A stretch of 64,000 nt of DNA from Tetmemena sp. SeJ-2015 (lineage: Eukaryota > Ciliophora > Spirotrichea > Sporadotrichida > Oxytrichidae): positions 1-64,000 of the forward strand of contig JAJKFJ010022344.1 in assembly GCA_027382625.1 (NCBI GenBank), written 5' to 3'. Position 1 is the first letter of the stretch; every line of letters begins with the position of its first letter. Under the pieces are notes generated by a model. The model did no database searches. It was not told where the DNA came from and worked only from the letters and a program-made list of their open reading frames with translations. Of the stretch, positions 57,990 through 64,000 are shown piece after piece. The position numbers were made by a program, and so were the translations under genes.

Positions 57990-58685
57990 ATCTAAATCAA
58001 AGTTATTGGGTGAGAAGAGCTGAGAGGGATAGTTTGAGTTTGGTCAAATGTAAGGGAAGCTGGTTTAGATGGTTGTTTGAAAGATATTAAGAGGACATTT
58101 GACTTACAGCAATTCTAAATCTTAATTTTAAAATTATAAATAATTATCCTTCATCGCTCCTTAATAAACCTTAACTTAATTTAATCCAATGTATTTACGA
58201 AGGAGATCAAAACTCTTGATGCTCTTGTAATTCTCAAGAATATTATTAAACTCATTATAGCAGGGAATTTACTAAAATGCATTAACAATATCCCGTTTAA
58301 ATAAAGAAATTAATTAAACTTCTTGATTATTCTTTATTTCTATGCAAAAAATTATTTGGCCATTATGAAATACTACTTTTTTTAATACAAAAATCTAACT
58401 TCTCTAAATCATCTTTCTTAACTTATGCTAGTTGTTTAATATTAATTTAACCCTCTTACATTTAATTTTAATTTTTTTTGCTGCTACTACTGTCAAGCCA
58501 TTTTGATAAAATAATTTGGCATTAATGATTGAATCATCCTATTCAAAAATATCCCTAAATTATCAGTTAACTACCTGACCCTATTTTAATAACAGCTGCA
58601 CTTATGATAAAATGTTATTAAATGATGAATGAAACATGGTGATAATAAATTAAAGTTAAAGTGATAGAGTTAGTTTGAAGATAAA
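57990..58685. other. Intergenic region
   Basis: About 700 bp of AT-rich sequence between divergent gene starts. It includes poly-T/A runs at 58375-58480. No gene or conserved site was seen. Confidence 0.45.
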
Positions 58686-61600
58686 ATGATGCACGCAGCT
58701 GGCAGCAATTCATCAAACTAGCAGTCCACCAAACATCGGCACCATGCTAAACCTTCAGCTACTGACCAATAGCAACGCCATCCTAACTCTAACTAGCAGA
58801 GGAATAGTGGCACAAATAATCACGAAAAAGGTGCAAGCAGTATGGGAGGTGCCAAGAAGAATCAATCAGAAGGAGGCTCCTATCATCATGCCAAGAGTTC
58901 CTCTCACACAGACTATTCAAATGATAACACTGCAGGAGGCTACTACTATGGCTCACACAAAGGCAATCGTGATTATGACTATCAAGGAGATTCTAGTGAA
59001 GCTAGCAAAGTTAGCAAGGAGAATTCGAAGAATCAAAATTAGAGTCATTATAATTGAGGGGAGAGCAGAGGAGGGGGATCCAATTCAAATTCTAACCATA
59101 ACTAATCAACTCCATCCTAAAAGTCAAGAGACTCGAGTGCTAAGGCATCAAATCAGCAAGTCTCAGAGGCAAAAAGTAAGTGTACAGAAATTTAAGAAAG
59201 TTCTAAATTTTAAAGATTTTGATGTTCAAGAACTTGAATTGGTGATTTTTAAAAATTCATTATAGAGAAGATCTATTCTCCTATATTATGTGCTTGTTTT
59301 TTTTTAAGCAACCACAGTATGTGAAGAAAACCAATGCTGGATAATCTTCTCCTGAAAAGGTTTCAAATCAAAATTCTTAACCGAAAGAAAGCATCAGCTC
59401 CAAAGTGCAGTCTACCGGAAACAAGGTTGCTTCTCAAAAAGGTTCTACTTCTAATCCTAGAGGCGATACTAGAAATTAAGATTCAGCAGTTAGTCAAGAA
59501 CTTTCCCAGGGTGACAATAATCTTGTCAAAATTTCAAAGGAGAAGATATCTTTGGCAAATCATGATCCACAGATAGTTTTTATTATCTCTTTTTTTTGTA
59601 GAAGGTAAGATAAAGCTAGTCTGAGATTGGATAATCAATTATAATAAGAATTACCAAATTATAATACTATAATGATGAGCAATCCATAATTAATGTTACA
59701 GGGTAAAAAGCCACGCATAAGATTGACTTAAAATTTATCTTTGAATATTTTTGAGGAAGGAGACTCTGCTTCAGATCTTCAGGAAGAGCAGTTTCCTTAG
59801 CAGTATGGGAAGCTCAAGTGGAGCACTCATTTAGGATCTAGGACTGTTGCAGCTGAAGCACACGGAGGTCGCAGCTTTCAAAGGAGTATTTTCATAAGTC
59901 CCGATCGAGCCAGAGGCTCATGTGGTTTCTCAGAACTCAAGAGGAGGATCACTGCAGCAAAGTTAGTCAAGCTACAACTAAGGAGCTGGCTCGAACTCTA
60001 GTGGATAGAGAAACTATGGCCAGAGCTAATACGGGGGTGAGATGAACACTAACAAGCAAAGATAGTCAGATCGTCCATCACAAGGCTATGCAAATATTTT
60101 TTCTTGCACAGCAGCAAAAAGAAAGCTACGGTACAGAACAATAGAGGAACGCTAACGAAAATCCATCAGGATTTAAAGAAGGTGACGATTAGGGTTTTAG
60201 AAACCTTAGAACTTAGGAACCTCTCAAGTAGCCTTCCACTAATTTAATTAGCTTTTTCTTTCTCAAATTATGCTCAAGAGAGAGTGAACACTTTCGAGAG
60301 CTTCATTATTTGATTGAATTCTAATTTGAGTAGCGATATTTGGGACGATGACTTTAACTAAAAGAAATTCCAGCTTGGAAGAGTGATAGAGAGAGATCCA
60401 GCCATCCACGGGTCATCATCATCTGCAGGTCCGGACAGCGAAACTGGAAGTGGGAGTCTCTATTCCCAAAAATTTGCAAACATGTCTGAGGAGGAGAGAT
60501 AGAAGGAAATAAACCGACTTAAGAACTAGAACAGAGGCAGAGTTGTAAAGACGACTAGCATAGACTTCTTCCTGAACTGTGAGACCATGGATCTTGATGC
60601 TTTAGAGAACGAGAAGCTGATATCTTTATTCTCTTTGTTAATGAATGAGTTGGCAGAGATGCAAGTGAGGAGCATAGAGAAGAATCTCGAGACTGAGGAA
60701 AACGAGGAAGAAGATGAGGAGGATCCTGAATGGAATGATATTGATGTCGATCAGATCAAGCACCCAGACAGTAACGTTAACGTTAGTGATCCACTTAGTA
60801 AATACTCAGCGCAAAAGATATCTCCTCCTACTCTTCTTAGAGCTCCAAGCAGGGTTCTAATAAGCAGCAGAGTCTCTCTGACTCTCCTAATTTTTACCTA
60901 TATTTATCATATCCTAAACAACCTCTCGGAATCTATTAATATTCATAGTAACCTGGGTTTTTAAGTGGCGGCAATAACTTATAAGATCAAGATGAGGCCA
61001 TAATAAGCATTAACTCATAGAATATGCTATAAATTACTTGCTTTAATATCGGCAGTATGGGCATGCCAGGTGGATTTATACAGGGAATTCCACAAGGAAT
61101 CCAATAGTAAGATCAAGATGCACTTTTCTATTAGTCCTTGATGCAAAAGATGAATGGTCTTCCCGAGCAGTAGCACTTAGATTAATTCTTAATGCTTGAG
61201 GAGCAGATAGCTAAGCAAAAGTTGATCCATGATTAGAATCTTTTGCACGGCATGCCCTAGCAGCTTTAAAATTCTGGAGGCATGAATCTAATGAACCAGT
61301 TCCAAGGTCTCTAGAATCCTGGTCACCTTCTTCTCTCTTAGAACCCTAATTTGGGTCTTAGTTAGGGTGATCATGATTTACAAGCCTAACTAGCATAGTA
61401 GATACAAATGATGACTGGCCAAAGCTCACAGTAGCAACTCTCAGCACCAAGCCTATTGCCTCAATTGGATCCTATGCAAGCTTTGTTTCAACAAAACCAA
61501 CTTTTAATAAAGAATAATATAAACTAGGAGTTGAGCTGAATATGGGAATGGGAGGAGGAGCTCCAGCTGCCTCAATCATGGCTAATCCCTTTACCTGTGG

Positions 61601-62298
61601 TGTAAACTTCTTGCTAGGTGGAGGAAGCTAGAATTTGATTATATTTAATTCTGCCTCATAGCTTGAAAGCAAATGGCTTTACAAGGATCCATCAGGTAAC
61701 GTACGCGGGCCTTTCACTCAACAGTAAATGGCTACTTGGTATGATTTAGGCTATTTTTCAGATGACCTGGAAATTGCCTTTGGTGAGAACAGCCTCTTCC
61801 TGCCTCTAAGGAGCTACAAACAGATTTCGCTGTCTACTGCATCCATGCAAGGACTGCTGCCTCCCATAATTCAACCGCAGAGCTAAATGTACTTACCAAA
61901 CCCAGGTCTTCCAAATAGCATGGCTCAATTCCAACAGCAATTCATGAATCAGATGCAGCTTAACTCCTAACCTCAGCTCAACTAGGGCTTTATGCATCAA
62001 TAAGACTTGAGCTAGCTGGGTATGAGAGATCAATAGCACCAGCAGCTGCTAGACCCCATGTTCCTTGCAAGCAACTAACTAAACTTACTCAATGGCCTTA
62101 ATCAGTAGCAGCTTTTAATTATCTTCATTTATTATTCTTCTCGGACAGCCAGGATAAGGATTCATCTAACAGCCTCTTTTCTTCCAACAGTATTTTTGTT
62201 AGTAGTTGCAAGGAATGAACGCATCCCAAGCCTAGTAACAGCAGAATCCTCAGTAGTAGCAATAGCATTTCAATCAGCAGTAGATCAATTTCTAATGA
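58686..62298 (+). CDS. GYF-domain protein (GIGYF-like)
   Basis: GYF domains bind proline-rich ligands; GIGYF-type proteins act with 4EHP in translational repression. Start: MMHAAGSNSSNQQSTKHRHH, a Ser/His/Asn/Gly-rich low-complexity region. Near 60340 lies IWDDDFNQKKFQLGRVIERD and MSEEERQKEINRLKNQNRGR, then an acidic stretch (EENEEEDEEDPEWNDIDVD). The GYF domain at about 61665-61810 reads SKWLYKDPSGNVRGPFTQQ, then MATWYDLGYFSDDLEIAFG and LFLPLRSYKQI, with the key W..Y.DP.G...GPF...M..W...GYF residues. The C-terminus is Gln/Met-rich and ends QQQINFQ at TGA 62296. AT-rich breaks near 59270, 59580, 60240 and 60990 mark unresolved IESs or introns. Confidence 0.8.
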
Positions 62299-63247
62299 GA
62301 AGAGAACCTGAGTTGGAGCTGATCCTCAAACTCAGTGCAGACTATTATTACTTAAATTAAACTATAATTTGGGAAATATTTTTAAAAATATTTAAAAAGC
62401 GAGATAGACTTAAGGAAATCTAATATGGATAAAGATATGATTATCATCATCAATTTATGAAATTTTAAGATGCAAATCATTTGAAATTTGACAGATTAAA
62501 AACTTTTATTTACTTTTTACTAAAACGATTAACTAATTTAATTATTCTGCTTCTAAATTAGATTATAGTTTTAGTTTTTATTTCACTCTAATAATATTAT
62601 ACTACTAGAAATAAGATTCTCTTTCCAAAATATGCAATTCAGATACACTCTTTGTTAACTCGATTGCATATTCAGTTGCAACTTAGAACTCAAAAAATAT
62701 TCAATTTATTTCAAACTTAAATTTTAATAAAATAGACAAAAGAAATTTCAAACTTTTATCTCTAGCTTCCATTTTAATGAAAAGCCACATTTTTAAAAAG
62801 ATATTATTGAATTTATAGAAGCGAGATGATCTCAGAGCTGATAAGTTGCAGAGAAATTTAAGAAGCAAGTGATTTTTAAGACGCAATCTGAAGCAAAGTT
62901 ATTATCATATTTTAGCTGAGAGGCACTACTTTTGTCTCTCGCACCCAACCAAATCTTACTACTACCTAATTATAAATACTTTATTTCCAAGCAATTATCA
63001 CATTCAAATCAAACAACTTAACCAGAGTGCTTTTAATTGTAAAATAGATTTTCATTTAATTCTCTATTAAAGAATTTTATATTCAATTATACAGCCTATT
63101 ATAAAAATAAAAAAATTTATTTCTTTAAGTTTAAATTGAATGAAATAATTCTCGAATAGTGAAATAATTTGGATTTAAAAAAATGTATATCTTATTAATT
63201 TGAGTGATATATACAATAGAAGATTTGTTATAGATTAATAATCAAAA
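62299..63247. other. Intergenic region
   Basis: About 950 bp of AT-rich sequence. A small patch at 62880-62960 has mixed composition, but I see no gene in it. It presumably contains the promoter of the CLC gene. Confidence 0.45.
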
Positions 63248-64000
63248 ATGAAACCAGAAAAGAGTTTTAAAATATATCCTCGTTAAGATCAAGAATTCAA
63301 GAAAAAGGAGTCTCTAGATTTTCAAAGGGTCCTTGGTAACCTATATGGAAAACGGCCAAGCGGTGACAAGATACAAGCCTACATGATATATTTTAAATGT
63401 GGTTCTTGTGCTTCTTGATTGGATTCATCATGGGGTCTATATCTTTCTTGATGGACATCTTCACTAGTTTCTTGATAAATTTCTAATGACTTAGAAGATG
63501 GCGAGAATCAATCCAGGGCTCGGCTGGTTTATAATCAATGACATCACCATTTGTAGGAAATCATTTCATCACTCCCTCTGCAATGGTGTCTGGCAAATAG
63601 AGTAAAGTACCCCGACTACGTCAGTATGAAGGGACTCCTCGTGAAAGCAGTGGGCGTCTCTCTGGCAGTGGCTGGAGGACTCTGTGGCGGCAAGGAAGGG
63701 CCACTAGTATTTGTTATTTTAGTGCATATCGGAGCAATTGTGGGGTACGCAGTGCCATACTTGCCTCTGGGTGTGACTCAATACTTTCGCAACGACTTCC
63801 AAAAACGTAAACTCATGGTTATATATAGAACTAAAATGGACTAAGCTGTACATTTCTTATCCAATAGAAGGTGCTCTCATCGATTAGAAATATGATAACA
63901 AATTTATTTCAAAATGCCTCTATTTCAGAGCAGAAGAATTGTTAGTAAATTAGTCTAGATATTAACAAGTTTCTTGGTTGACCTAAGGTGGAACAGCACA
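63248..64000 (+). CDS. CLC-type chloride channel/transporter, truncated by the window end
   Basis: The ATG at 63248 opens a hydrophilic N-terminus (MKPEKSFKIYPRQDQEFKKK). Helix B reads MWFLCFLIGFIMGSISFLMD. After unresolved breaks come YLNGVWQIE-like and YPDYVSMKGLLVKAVGVSLA sequence. The core is VAGGLCGGKEGPLVHIGAIVG, where GKEGP is the CLC selectivity-filter motif. Then comes QYFRNDFQKRKL, the usual helix after it. A 15-bp IES (TAGT pointer) splits GKEGPL from VHIGAIVG. The rest of the gene (CBS domains, if any) lies beyond 64000. The Glu of GKEGP is kept, as in most members; channel or antiporter cannot be told from this part. Confidence 0.88.
63705..63723 (+). other. CLC IES (TAGT pointer, 11-bp insert)
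   Basis: TAGT-atttgttattt-TAGT. Removing 15 bp changes GPLVFVILVHIGAIVG to GPLVHIGAIVG, the exact family sequence. The insert is in frame and has no stop, so only homology reveals it. Confidence 0.88.

Noticed and set aside
58744..59265. 173-codon plus-strand frame
   Set aside because: It overlaps the Ser/His/Gly-rich start of the GYF gene in another phase; the TAA/TAG-as-Gln frame from 58686 is better supported.
1..64000. TBE-type transposons or C4A4/G4T4 telomere repeats
   Set aside because: No run of alternating CCCC and AAAA and no TBE transposase-like frame was seen in either strand.
1..64000. CRISPR arrays, rRNA genes, viral genes or bacterial operons
   Set aside because: No regular spaced repeats, rRNA cores, viral hallmark proteins or Shine-Dalgarno-led clusters are present; codon reassignment and introns point to a ciliate nucleus.

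Overview
The window looks like germline (micronuclear) DNA of a spirotrich ciliate of the Oxytricha/Stylonychia type. Three signs support this. (1) Every recognisable gene reads through TAA and TAG as glutamine and stops only at TGA. (2) Coding exons carry short GT-AG introns of about 31-37 nt. (3) Conserved proteins are also broken by short, mostly AT-rich inserts that do not follow GT-AG rules. These inserts sit between short direct repeats of variable sequence (pointers) and restore the frame and the conserved residues when removed together with one repeat copy: internal eliminated sequences (IESs) between macronuclear-destined segments (MDSs). After removing the proposed introns and IESs, PEX5 (643 codons), a MAPEG protein (232) and an ORAI-like protein (284) each become one open frame.

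Layout. 1-9.7 kb is very AT-rich and gene-poor; its one structured item is a roughly 1 kb near-palindrome (1795-2804) with a tRNA-like, GC-rich core. 9.7-11.5 kb holds a possible MED4-like gene (+) converging on a frame-broken coiled-coil gene (-). 12.1-18.0 kb holds two minus-strand genes 30 bp apart: a MULE-transposase-derived protein with a SWIM zinc finger, and an unrecognised protein. 18.5-20.8 kb is PEX5. 21.7-24.7 kb has a Q/N-rich gene and a small cysteine-rich gene. 24.9-30.5 kb is a cytosolic carboxypeptidase (M14, CCP/Nna1 type) with a long disordered tail. 30.6-31.6 kb is an ORAI-like membrane protein. 31.7-47.9 kb holds large coiled-coil or Q-rich genes. 48.0-50.5 kb is an ArfGAP. 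50.5-57.0 kb is a scrambled TOP3B-type topoisomerase III with a PIP-box protein lying inside it. 57.2-58.0 kb is a MAPEG/microsomal GST. 58.7-62.3 kb is a GYF-domain protein. 63.2 kb to the end is a truncated CLC chloride channel.

The main result is topoisomerase III-beta. Its toprim and active-site-tyrosine part runs on the minus strand (53966 to 50535). The rest of the enzyme lies 1.8 kb beyond the start codon on the opposite strand (55809-56956). Both ends carry the same 9-bp pointer TTGAAGGAA; joining there, and splicing a 32-nt GT-AG intron that begins two bases later, gives a seamless TOP3B reading. This is a germline gene that needs an inversion to become functional. Other points are IESs of 5-15 bp, an IES inside the CLC filter region, and a PIP-box gene that runs in frame into topoisomerase III without any TGA.
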